Below, in pieces: positions 1-5,831 of a stretch of 5,831 nt of DNA. The position numbers and the translations under genes are program-made. This DNA is from Bacteroidota bacterium. GTDB lineage: Bacteria > Bacteroidota > Bacteroidia > Bacteroidales > JAKIYJ01. The stretch lies in contig JAKIYJ010000099.1 in assembly GCA_022708585.1 (NCBI GenBank), positions 1 through 5,831 of the forward strand, written 5' to 3'. Within the stretch, counting starts at the first letter, position 1. Each line of letters begins with the position of its first letter. A model generated the notes under the pieces. It saw nothing but the letters and a program-made list of their open reading frames with translations. It had not been told where the DNA came from and did no database searches.

Positions 1-423
1 GGGCTCCATCCTTGTGCCTTTTCCGCCTGCCATAATTACAACAGGAGCATCAATTTTATTGCGAATAATATGTTCTTCATAAATTGCAGGAAAATCTTTC
101 TCGCAAAGAATTTGTTCCAATTTTCCTTCTTTCAGAACAGGCAAAAACCTAACATCCTTATTAAGCAAGATTTTTATTGCATCTTTTTTAATGAAGCCGG
201 AATTTAAATATTTATAACTCCTATTTATAATCTTAAGAACGTTTTCGTCAAGATTTATACCTTTTAAAACAGCTCTTCGAAAATCACCGTCAGTAATAAT
301 TCCGATAACATTATCATTTTCATCAACTACAACGCCAAAGCCGTCGCCTATATCATTTATTTTTTCAACGGCCATTCGTATTGTTGAATTGCAGCTGATT
401 GTATATTTTATAAAATCAGTCAT
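1..423 (-). CDS. CBS-domain sugar nucleotidyltransferase, PtmE-like (5' part only, runs off window)
   Basis: This reading frame opens with ATG at 423-421 and stays open for 141 codons to the window edge, so only the N-terminal part is present. Residues 1 to about 115 resemble a CBS-domain pair: the first half has GDGFGVVVDENDNVIGIITDG, the typical CBS strand followed by 'GIITDGDFRR', and the second half has DVRFLPVLKEGKL. Residues 127-141 begin a GT-A type nucleotidyltransferase domain with the NTP-binding signature MAGGKGTRM (131-139) followed by Glu-Pro. This architecture is known from PtmE of the Campylobacter jejuni legionaminic acid locus, which makes GDP-glucosamine. The CBS pair may bind a nucleotide regulator. 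The gene starts 25 bases after the NeuB-like stop, with an AAGG about 8 bases before the ATG. The family assignment is firm, but the substrate (GDP-GlcN or another sugar) is inferred from context. The missing part is a window-edge effect, not a biological truncation. Confidence 0.85.
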   Translation of the reverse strand, partial: MTDFIKYTISCNSTIRMAVEKINDIGDGFGVVVDENDNVIGIITDGDFRRAVLKGINLDENVLKIINRSYKYLNSGFIKKDAIKILLNKDVRFLPVLKEGKLEQILCEKDFPAIYEEHIIRNKIDAPVVIMAGGKGTRMEP

Positions 424-448
424 ATTAAAACCTTGTTTTATAAGAATT

Positions 449-1504
449 TTATTCCTGCAAATCGCTCCATTTTATAAGTTCGTCTGCTTTTATATCTTTA
501 ATAATTTTTCTTCCCAGAATATATTTTTTTTCATCTGGTTGAATTCCTTCTCCAGGACGTTTATAAGTGAAATCTTCTTCAGATAAAATGTGTCCTTTTT
601 GTAAATCTTTTTTAATTACCACACTTCTTCTGAAACGAATTTTTTTTGCCTTTTCATCATCTGAAATTATTCTTTTTGTTGATCCAAGAGCAATATTTAT
701 ATTAGCACTTTCCTGAACAATATTTTTCATTTCTTCAGGATCAGCTGAAACTGCATGATCCCAACCATCCATATCTTTATTAAGAGTGAAATGTTTTTCA
801 ATAAGGCAAGAACCAAGTGCAACTGAAGCAAGCGGTATAGCGCTTCCGATTGAATGGTCTGAAAAACCGATCGGGTAATCATACATCTCCATAAGTGTAG
901 TAATATTTCGTAAGTTGATATCCTTATATTTAGGAGGATAAACCGCAATGCAGTGTAAGATTACTATTTCATTATTGCCTTCATGTTCAATAATTTTTAC
1001 CGCATTATCAATTTCTCCAAAAGTTGCCATTCCTGTTGAAAGAACAACAGGTTTTTTCTTTGAAGCAACATATTTAAGAAGGTCAATATTATTAATATCC
1101 ATTGAGGCAACTTTGTAAAAAGGGACATTAATTTCTTCCAGTAAATCTACCTCTTGAAGAGAAAAAGGTGTTGAGATAAACTGAATTCCGGCAGCTATAC
1201 AGTAATTATTTAATTCAAAATGCTGCTCTCTGCGCAGGTAATATTTTTCGCACATTGCTCTAAGAGAGCCAAAATGTTTCTTTGGTGAATCATTATAAAC
1301 CTGATTTCTTTGGTATTCTTCTTCTGCAATTAATGAATCCGGCGACCAAGATTGAAACTTAACACAATTTGCTCCAGCTTCTTTTGCTGCAGTTATCAAT
1401 TTTTTTGCTAAATCAATGTCACCATTATGGTTAGAACCTACTTCAGCAATAATATATGGTTTTAAAAAATTTCCTACTTCAGTATTATTAAGTTTAATAA
1501 CCAT
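449..1504 (-). CDS. NeuB-family nonulosonic acid synthase (N-acetylneuraminate / legionaminate synthase-like)
   Basis: The 351-residue product has the usual NeuB length. It should condense phosphoenolpyruvate with a 2-acylamino-mannose-type sugar to give a nine-carbon nonulosonic acid in the cytoplasm. The TIM-barrel NeuB domain (about 15-270) carries IAEVGSNHNGD (19-29), KFQ (49-51), ISTPF (110-114), KVAS (131-134), STGMA (156-160), GFSDHSIG (213-220) and EKHFTL (236-241). His217 and His238 match the two metal-binding histidines of meningococcal NeuB. The C-terminal SAF/antifreeze-like domain (about 290-350) has RRSVV and KRPG; Arg316 matches the substrate-contacting SAF arginine of that enzyme. 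Residues 247-250 read GWDH where many sialic acid synthases have GPDH. The start is supported by GAGGA (1513-1509) four bases before the ATG. It begins 13 bases after the deacetylase stop and ends in TAA. With LegC and PtmE-like neighbours, a legionaminate-type (LegI) role is likelier than plain Neu5Ac, but sequence reading alone cannot decide. Confidence 0.93.
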   Translation of the reverse strand: MVIKLNNTEVGNFLKPYIIAEVGSNHNGDIDLAKKLITAAKEAGANCVKFQSWSPDSLIAEEEYQRNQVYNDSPKKHFGSLRAMCEKYYLRREQHFELNNYCIAAGIQFISTPFSLQEVDLLEEINVPFYKVASMDINNIDLLKYVASKKKPVVLSTGMATFGEIDNAVKIIEHEGNNEIVILHCIAVYPPKYKDINLRNITTLMEMYDYPIGFSDHSIGSAIPLASVALGSCLIEKHFTLNKDMDGWDHAVSADPEEMKNIVQESANINIALGSTKRIISDDEKAKKIRFRRSVVIKKDLQKGHILSEEDFTYKRPGEGIQPDEKKYILGRKIIKDIKADELIKWSDLQE

Positions 1505-1508
1505 TTTA

Positions 1509-1513
1509 TCCTC
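1509..1513 (-). promoter_or_regulatory. Shine-Dalgarno GAGGA of the NeuB-like gene
   Basis: The minus strand reads GAGGA, then TAAA, then ATG at 1504-1502. The site lies in the 13-base gap after the deacetylase TAA and supports the chosen NeuB start, giving this gene its own ribosome binding rather than relying only on coupling. Confidence 0.7.
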
Positions 1514-1517
1514 TTTT

Positions 1518-2192
1518 TTACTTCCAAATTTTTTTTAAAATTACAAAACCCTCCGCCGAGTCTACTCCACACTGTGCACCCCGTACGGTTGCTAAAGATA
1601 TAATATTTCTCTCGCTTCTCGGGAAAGGATGTTCTCTTATTTCTGAAGAATACATATTTATAATTTCAATTTTTTTTTCAATATAGTCAGAAATATCAAC
1701 AAAATAGTTAGGCATAAATGCATTTTCGGGGAAAGGAGGAGCGAAGTCTGTTTCGGATATTGTTTCGAACATTAACACTTCTTTAATAAATGGATTGTTA
1801 AATGATTTCACCGCACTAATTATTGCTTCAAATGACATCCGGTGATCCGAATGTATATCACTTTTATTATGTAGATAAACCGTATCAGGTTTAATCTTTT
1901 TGATTGCATTACTAATATTTTCTGTCAACTTTACAAATGGAATCTGATCGAGTTCAGCAGTTTCGAAATTTAGTTTAATTGTTTCTGTAAATCCGTAACT
2001 TTCCGACACCTTCTTAATTTCTATCTGTCTTTTGGAAATAAATTCTTTTCCCCATATCTTTTCATTATTTACATTTGTAATAATCAGCCAGTTTAAATTA
2101 TCTCCGCAGTTTTTGTGCTTTAGCAATGTTCCGCCACAGCCTAATGTTTCGTCATCGGGGTGAACCGATATAACTAAAACGTTTTTTTTCAT
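1518..2192 (-). CDS. PIG-L/LmbE family zinc-dependent N-deacetylase
   Basis: The 224-residue protein is of normal length for the PIG-L/LmbE superfamily, whose members remove N-acetyl groups from sugars such as GlcNAc-PI, GlcNAc-inositol and bacillithiol or antibiotic precursors. The hallmark motifs are complete: HPDDE at 11-15, giving the metal ligands His11 and Asp14 and the catalytic Asp13, and HSDH at 114-117, giving the third ligand. The C-terminal block EHPFPRSERNIISLATVRG with a following GVDSAEGF (about 187-216) is also typical and probably shapes the substrate pocket. I see no signal peptide or membrane segment, so it is likely cytoplasmic. Its ATG overlaps the formyltransferase TGA as ATGA, implying coupled translation. 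The pairing suggests it exposes an amine that the formyltransferase then uses; this is inference. An A8 run lies directly after the ATG (codons 2-4). The substrate is unknown. Confidence 0.92.
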   Translation of the reverse strand: MKKNVLVISVHPDDETLGCGGTLLKHKNCGDNLNWLIITNVNNEKIWGKEFISKRQIEIKKVSESYGFTETIKLNFETAELDQIPFVKLTENISNAIKKIKPDTVYLHNKSDIHSDHRMSFEAIISAVKSFNNPFIKEVLMFETISETDFAPPFPENAFMPNYFVDISDYIEKKIEIINMYSSEIREHPFPRSERNIISLATVRGAQCGVDSAEGFVILKKIWK

Positions 2193-3088
2193 TTTAGATA
2201 TTTCCCAAGTAATTCTAGATTATATATGTCATGTTTTAATATTCTGATTACCCCGTCATATGTTTTCACGTCAAAGGTTTTTGCCTGAAAATCGATAAAT
2301 AGGATTTTGCCGGGTTCAAGATTGGAAATGTTTTCATAATAATCATCAATTATTTTTGTCTTCCAGATTTTATATTCCTGATTATTAATATCACAATGCG
2401 CACCAATATATGGTTTTGTTAAGGCCCGTACGAGATTGTAAATTCCTCTTGATGACATTCGCCAGTCAATTTTGCCATCGAGTTTATCTCTCTTTCTCCA
2501 AACATTTCCGCTTTCTTTTACCTGAGTCTTTGTTTTAAAAGTATTATTCTTAAGCTTTGGTAGAAACTCTTCAATCTGCAATAATGCAGTTTCAACAATT
2601 CTATTGTAAAGGCATAATGCATCATCTTCTTCATTAATTAAAACTTCAGATTGTGATAAAATCGGTCCTGTGTCAGCTTTTTCATCCATAAAGAAAAATG
2701 TTGATGCAGTTTTCTTCAAGTCAAGAAATAAAGCCCAAATAATAGGGTGCCTTCCACGATTCAAAGGCAGTTTTGCAGGATGAAACCCGACAACTCCCTT
2801 TGCTGGAATTGAAAGAATCTCTTTCTTTAATAGTTGTGACCACCCAAAACAGAAGATTATATCCGGATTAGTTTTTTTTATAAAATTCAGACTTTCCTGC
2901 GAATTAATATCTTCAGAATAAAAATAATCTATATTATTATGCTCAGCAATAATTCTCAGATCAGAAAAATCAGCATTATATCCTGATTCCTTTTTACAGA
3001 TCAATCCGGCAATATTTACTTTCATCGAAATCAATTTTTCCAATGCAGCTTTTGAAAAAATAACTGTTCCAATAAATAAAATTCTCAT
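2189..3088 (-). CDS. Formyltransferase of the methionyl-tRNA / sugar N-formyltransferase superfamily
   Basis: The predicted enzyme moves a formyl group from N10-formyltetrahydrofolate to an amine. I chose the ATG at 3088 (MRILFIGT, 299 residues). It starts the first Rossmann strand directly, overlaps the glycosyltransferase TGA as ATGA, and has GGAGG ten bases upstream. An ATG at 3142 would add 18 non-homologous-looking residues that overlap the previous gene by 58 bases. Residues 1-180 form the formyl-transfer domain, with GFHPAKLPLNRGRHP (101-115) and MDEKADTGPIL (134-144). His103 and Asp139 match the catalytic His and Asp, but the usual Asn two residues before the His is Gly101. The C-terminal part (about 195-299) has WRKRDKLDGKIDWR and a small beta-rich domain, as in Fmt-like proteins. 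Its position in a glycan operon, and the strong divergence, argue for a sugar amine substrate rather than initiator tRNA. The substrate is not known: it could be a 4-amino sugar, a nonulosonate or a GT acceptor. Confidence 0.88.
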   Translation of the reverse strand: MRILFIGTVIFSKAALEKLISMKVNIAGLICKKESGYNADFSDLRIIAEHNNIDYFYSEDINSQESLNFIKKTNPDIIFCFGWSQLLKKEILSIPAKGVVGFHPAKLPLNRGRHPIIWALFLDLKKTASTFFFMDEKADTGPILSQSEVLINEEDDALCLYNRIVETALLQIEEFLPKLKNNTFKTKTQVKESGNVWRKRDKLDGKIDWRMSSRGIYNLVRALTKPYIGAHCDINNQEYKIWKTKIIDDYYENISNLEPGKILFIDFQAKTFDVKTYDGVIRILKHDIYNLELLGKYLK

Positions 3089-4017
3089 CCTAAACCGGCC
3101 TCCGAACCGTCCATTATTATTTGCTGCTTGAAAATATTCCATTCATTCAATGGTAGAATTTCACTCCACCAACCGGTTTTAATATTCTCAATATTTATGT
3201 TAATAACGGATATATATTCTTTAAGGAATTTTTCATTCTCGACCAGAATTTCCAATTCTTTTAAATCAGATAATAATTTTTCAATTAAAAGATTAAACTC
3301 AATAATTCCTGAATTATTACAATATGCTAAAAGATTTTCATAATGAGTTTTCTTAATGTTAATACCCATCCGGGCTTTTTCTTCTGTCAACAATTTACTA
3401 TATCCAACGATATTATTTTTATGTTGTCTGTAGTATGTTTTTATTTTTTTTTCAGTACTAAATTGCCTTTTGTTAAGTATTAGTAGAGTAAATATCCACC
3501 AATCAACAGCAACAATTTCTGAAGGAATATAAAAATATTCAGGGAATGATTTTACTTTAACAGAAGTATTGGTTAATCCGAAATAGTTTGTATTTAAAAT
3601 TTCCGGCAAATCAATTTTAGAAGGAATTTCAAATGCTGCTTTTTCTTCAATATTACAGATGTTTTCTGAAAAAGGTATTAAATCATTCACGCAGATATCA
3701 GCATTTTTTAATACTTCAATAGTAAGTTCCACTCTATTATTTGAAAAATAATCGTCAGCATCAGTAAAAATGATTATATCAAAATTATTTTCTTCAGCAA
3801 ATTTTATCGCAAAATATCTTATTTCAGCTGGAGTAAGTTTGTTTGGATTCTTTTTTATTATGATATTATCAAAATTATAAATTTTTGGGAGAGAAATTCC
3901 GTCCTCAATTATCAAAATTTCAAATTCCTTGCAGGTTTGATTAATCACCGAAGCGAAATAGTCATCTAAAAAATCTTTAATTCCCGGATAAATAATACTT
4001 AATAATAGTGTTTTCAT
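3085..4017 (-). CDS. Glycosyltransferase family 2 (GT-A fold)
   Basis: The 310-residue protein is a GT2-type transferase, expected to move a sugar from a nucleotide donor to a glycan or lipid-linked acceptor on the cytoplasmic face of the membrane. The N-terminal GT-A domain shows LLSIIYPGIKDFLDDY, then SVINQTCKEFEILIIEDG (23-40), the usual GT2 'S..NQT..FEIIIVDDG' block. The DxD-type motif is FTDADDY (84-90), where Asp86 to Asp89 bind metal and nucleotide. VDWW (171-174) sits where the acceptor-side base motif is expected, and YYRQHKNNIVG (195-205) matches the conserved loop of many GT2 enzymes. Residues about 210-310 form a Lys/Glu/Leu/Ile-rich, mostly helical extension of unknown role. I see no transmembrane segment. 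The ATG at 4017 follows the acyltransferase TAA by 5 bases, with an AAGG just before it. Donor and acceptor are unknown. GT2 enzymes normally use UDP- or GDP-sugars, so this is probably not the transferase for the CMP-nonulosonate itself. Confidence 0.87.
   Translation of the reverse strand: MKTLLLSIIYPGIKDFLDDYFASVINQTCKEFEILIIEDGISLPKIYNFDNIIIKKNPNKLTPAEIRYFAIKFAEENNFDIIIFTDADDYFSNNRVELTIEVLKNADICVNDLIPFSENICNIEEKAAFEIPSKIDLPEILNTNYFGLTNTSVKVKSFPEYFYIPSEIVAVDWWIFTLLILNKRQFSTEKKIKTYYRQHKNNIVGYSKLLTEEKARMGINIKKTHYENLLAYCNNSGIIEFNLLIEKLLSDLKELEILVENEKFLKEYISVININIENIKTGWWSEILPLNEWNIFKQQIIMDGSEAGLG
3099..3103 (-). promoter_or_regulatory. Shine-Dalgarno GGAGG of the formyltransferase gene
   Basis: The minus strand reads GGAGG here, ten bases before the ATG at 3088-3086. 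It lies inside the 3' end of the glycosyltransferase gene. It decides the formyltransferase start against the longer frame beginning at 3142, which has no such site upstream. Confidence 0.75.
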
Positions 4018-4022
4018 TTACC

Positions 4023-4664
4023 TTATTTCTTATCTATTTTTACTGAAGGTACACCTGCATAAATTCCTTTCTTATTACAATCCTTTATAACAACTGCTCC
4101 GGCTCCAATAATAATATTTCCACCAATTTTAATGTTTTGGATAACGGTTGCTCCGGCTCCAATCATTGTATTTTTTTTTACCTTTACTCCTCCACTTAAT
4201 ACAGCCCCTGGAGCAATATGTGTAAAGTCTGAAATTTGGCAATCATGCTCAATTATAGCCCCAGTATTTATAATTGAATACTTTCCTATTTTTGTACCTG
4301 TGTTAATAATTGCTCCATCAAAAACAACAGTTCCATTGCCAATTTCCACATCTTCATTTACAATAGCAGTATTAGAAATAATTGCTGGAAAGTTAAATCC
4401 AATTTCAAGTATATTTTTAATAACCTTTTGTCTAAAGTTATTGTTTAATACTTGTCCAACACCTAAAATAGCTTTCCTGCAAATATTTTCTTTATAAAAT
4501 TTTGAGAGAACCGTATCGGTACCTAAATATTTTATTCCAAGCAAAGTGCCTTTATTAATTTTATCCGTATATCCAATAATGTTGTAAGCATCATTCCTTT
4601 TTAGGATGGATATTATAACCTTAGCATGACCACCACCGCCGATTATTAAAATATTCTCTTTCAT
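4023..4664 (-). CDS. NeuD/PglD/LegH-type sugar O- or N-acyltransferase (left-handed beta-helix)
   Basis: The 213-residue protein has the two-part build and length of NeuD/PglD. Residues 1 to about 85 form a small Rossmann-like sugar-nucleotide binding domain opening with ILIIGGGGHAKV (5-16). Residues about 95-213 form hexapeptide repeats of a left-handed beta-helix that normally trimerises and binds acetyl-CoA (for example VEIGNG, TKIGKY, KVKKNTMIGAGA, IKIGGNIIIGAGA), ending in the classic AGVPSVKI cap (203-210). The likely catalytic base is His140 in IEHDCQISDFTH. In legionaminic acid and bacillosamine pathways this family acetylates the C4 amine installed by a LegC/PglE aminotransferase, which fits its position. 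It overlaps the LegC-like stop by 4 bases (ATGA) and has only a weak Shine-Dalgarno, so it probably depends on coupled translation. O-acetylation of a sialic acid, as for E. coli NeuD, is a less likely alternative. Confidence 0.9.
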   Translation of the reverse strand: MKENILIIGGGGHAKVIISILKRNDAYNIIGYTDKINKGTLLGIKYLGTDTVLSKFYKENICRKAILGVGQVLNNNFRQKVIKNILEIGFNFPAIISNTAIVNEDVEIGNGTVVFDGAIINTGTKIGKYSIINTGAIIEHDCQISDFTHIAPGAVLSGGVKVKKNTMIGAGATVIQNIKIGGNIIIGAGAVVIKDCNKKGIYAGVPSVKIDKK

Positions 4665-5812
4665 TTTTGTCTGATTATTTCACTAATGTATTCAATATCG
4701 TGGCTTTTTAAATTAACAGAGCATGGGATATTTATTGCACTATCATAAATTTCATAAGCATTTTCAATTTTGTAAGATTGGTACCCAGTATATTTCATTT
4801 GCTGGTGATTCAATTTCCATACTGGTCTTACCTGTATGTTTTGGCTAATCAATTTTTCTATAAGTTCATCTCTGGTTAACCCGTACTCTTCTTTATCAAT
4901 ATAAATGGTATAAAACCACTTGTTTGAATAACATCCTTCGGGTTCATATGAAATAAACTCAATTCCATTTATGTCCTTTAGTTGCTCATTATACAATTCC
5001 GAATTTTTTCTTTTTGCTATAATATATTTATCAAGAAGCTCAAGTTGTCCACAGCCAATTGCTGCAGTAACATTTGACATTCTGTAATTATATCCAATAT
5101 CATTATGTTCATAAAATATACTATCTTCTTTTGCCTGAGTACTTAAATATTTTACCTTTTCTGCATACTATTTATTATTTGTTACAACCATTCCGCCACC
5201 TCCGGTTGTAATAATTTTATTTCCATTAAAACTGAAACACCCTAAATCTCCCATAGTGCCAGTGTATTTTTCAAAGTATTTTGAACCAAGACTTTCAGTA
5301 GCGTCTTCAATAATTTTTAAATTATATTTTGAAGCAATAATCATAAGATCATTCATATTGCAGGGATTGCCAAAAATATGTACGGGAATTATAGCTTTTA
5401 TTTTCCTTCCACTTTTCTTGTTAATTAATATTTCTCCATCAAATTTGCATTCGTCCTTGCAAAAGCTCGCAAGTTTTTCTATATCCAAATTAAAAAACAT
5501 TTTTTCACAATCCATAAAAACGGGAAATGCGCCTACATACCTTATAGCGTTTACTGGAGCAATAAAAGTTAAGGTCGGAACCAATACTTCATCCCCTTCC
5601 TCAACACCTGAAACTATCATTGAAATATGTAAGGCCGAGGTACCATTTATGCAGGCAACAGCATATTTGGAACCTGTAAGTTCGCAAATTTTTTGTTCAA
5701 AAAGATCAACATACTTGCCGGTTGATGAAACCCAGCCAGTATCTAAACATTCCTTTACGTACTTCCACTCGTTTCCCGAAATTACTGGTTCGCATAAAGG
5801 AATTAATTTCAT
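4661..5812 (-). pseudogene. LegC-family PLP-dependent aminotransferase, interrupted by one in-frame amber codon
   Basis: Read through, this is a 383-codon DegT/DnrJ/EryC1 aminotransferase of the LegC type, which aminates the 4-keto group of a nucleotide-linked 4-keto-6-deoxy-HexNAc. The N-terminal part has IPLCEPVISGNEWKYVKECL, GWVSS (26-30), NGTSALH (56-62) and VPTLTFIAPVNAIRYVG. Asp170 in EDAT pairs with the PLP ring nitrogen. Lys199 in SFNGNKIITTGGGG forms the Schiff base. Codon 215 is TAG (5170-5168). Homology resumes in the same frame with YAEKVKYLSTQAKEDS, then NDIGYNYRMSNVTAAIGCGQLELL, to the TGA at 4663-4661. No indel is needed. The N-terminal fragment would be 214 residues with cofactor residues but no C-terminal domain. 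The downstream ATG at 5080 lies mid-domain and is not a natural start. The gene start (ATG at 5812) fits the family N-terminus and has AGGA about 9 bases upstream. It may be a recent null, a strain variant, a base-call error or an amber read-through case. Confidence 0.85.
5168..5170 (-). other. In-frame amber (TAG) codon within the LegC-like gene
   Basis: The minus strand reads AAT AAA TAG TAT GCA GAA across this point. The flanking residues VVTNNK and YAEKVKYL join without loss or gain in the family alignment, so a single substitution from GAG, AAG or CAG would restore a full-length enzyme. Lys199, the PLP lysine, is 16 residues before the stop. Confidence 0.9.
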
Positions 5813-5831
5813 AATTAAATATTCCTATACT
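5813..5831 (-). other. Leader sequence upstream of the LegC-like gene, to window edge
   Basis: Only 19 bases lie upstream of the LegC-like ATG. They contain AGGA at a workable distance from the start codon, giving a plausible weak ribosome binding site. No promoter can be judged from so short a piece. In related loci a LegB-type dehydratase gene often precedes LegC, but none is visible here. Confidence 0.4.

Noticed and set aside
389..586. Small plus-strand open frame across the NeuB and PtmE-like junction
   Set aside because: It is hydrophobic and Phe-rich, antisense to the NeuB C-terminus and the intergenic gap, with no ribosome site or family resemblance. It is a shadow of the genes opposite.
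2189..2192. ATGA overlaps as programmed frameshifting or fusion signals
   Set aside because: The same 4-base overlap appears at three junctions (4661-4664, 3085-3088, 2189-2192). This is the common termination-reinitiation arrangement, and each gene encodes a complete separate family member.
3089..3142. Upstream ATG extending the formyltransferase by 18 residues
   Set aside because: It has no ribosome binding site, overlaps the glycosyltransferase gene by 58 bases and adds residues unlike the family. The ATG at 3088 has GGAGG upstream and begins at the first beta strand.
1670..4179. A8-A9 (T8-T9 on the plus strand) runs, e.g. 1670-1678, 2182-2189, 3444-3452 and 4171-4179, as phase-variation tracts
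   Set aside because: Similar runs occur in almost every gene here, mostly at Lys codons in an AT-rich sequence, and none coincides with a frameshift. The only lesion, in LegC, is a substitution-type amber away from any run.
4132..4497. Plus-strand frame of 121 codons opposite the NeuD-like gene
   Set aside because: It is an antisense image of the hexapeptide-repeat gene, whose regular codons leave the reverse frame open. The minus-strand protein has full family motifs.
4661..5080. The C-terminal LegC fragment as an independent 139-residue gene
   Set aside because: The Met lies inside the conserved IGYNYRMSN block, the preceding 29 codons are also homologous, and there is no ribosome site. 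It is the downstream half of the interrupted gene.

Overview
The window is a compact part of a surface-glycan biosynthesis locus from an AT-rich bacterium (G+C about one third by eye). All seven recognisable genes lie on the minus strand, so transcription runs from right (5831) to left (1). The genes are tightly packed, with three 4-base ATGA overlaps and gaps of 5, 13 and 25 bases. I see no internal promoter or terminator, so it reads as part of one operon that extends beyond both edges. Clear Shine-Dalgarno sequences precede some genes (GGAGG, GAGGA). Taxonomy cannot be fixed from this sequence. Low G+C and cell-surface nonulosonic acid genes occur in several Gram-negative lineages, for example Ignavibacteria-like, Leptospira-like or Campylobacter-like genomes, and nothing here decides between them.

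In transcription order the locus contains: (1) a LegC-family PLP aminotransferase (5812-4661) whose reading frame is intact except for one internal amber codon at 5168-5170; (2) a NeuD/PglD/LegH-type left-handed beta-helix acyltransferase (4664-4023); (3) a family 2 glycosyltransferase (4017-3085); (4) a formyltransferase of the methionyl-tRNA/sugar N-formyltransferase superfamily (3088-2189); (5) a PIG-L/LmbE zinc deacetylase (2192-1518); (6) a NeuB-family nonulosonic acid synthase (1504-449); (7) the first 141 residues of a CBS-domain plus sugar-nucleotidyltransferase protein resembling PtmE (423-1, running off the window).

LegC, NeuD/LegH, NeuB/LegI and PtmE-like proteins together point to a legionaminic-acid-like (sialic-acid-like nine-carbon) sugar. 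A nucleotide 4-keto-6-deoxy-HexNAc would be aminated by LegC and acylated by the NeuD-like enzyme. After epimerisation and hydrolysis by an enzyme not present here, the product would be condensed with phosphoenolpyruvate by the NeuB-like synthase. The glycosyltransferase, formyltransferase and deacetylase sit between NeuD and NeuB. They suggest an added tailoring step in which a free amine is exposed and N-formylated, either on the nonulosonate or on a neighbouring amino sugar. That step is inference.

The points most worth a second look are the in-frame amber in LegC, the deacetylase/formyltransferase pair inside a nonulosonate operon, and the Gly replacing the usual Asn in the formyltransferase catalytic motif. 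I found no mobile element, RNA gene, CRISPR array or defence system, and nothing that amounts to an entirely new system.
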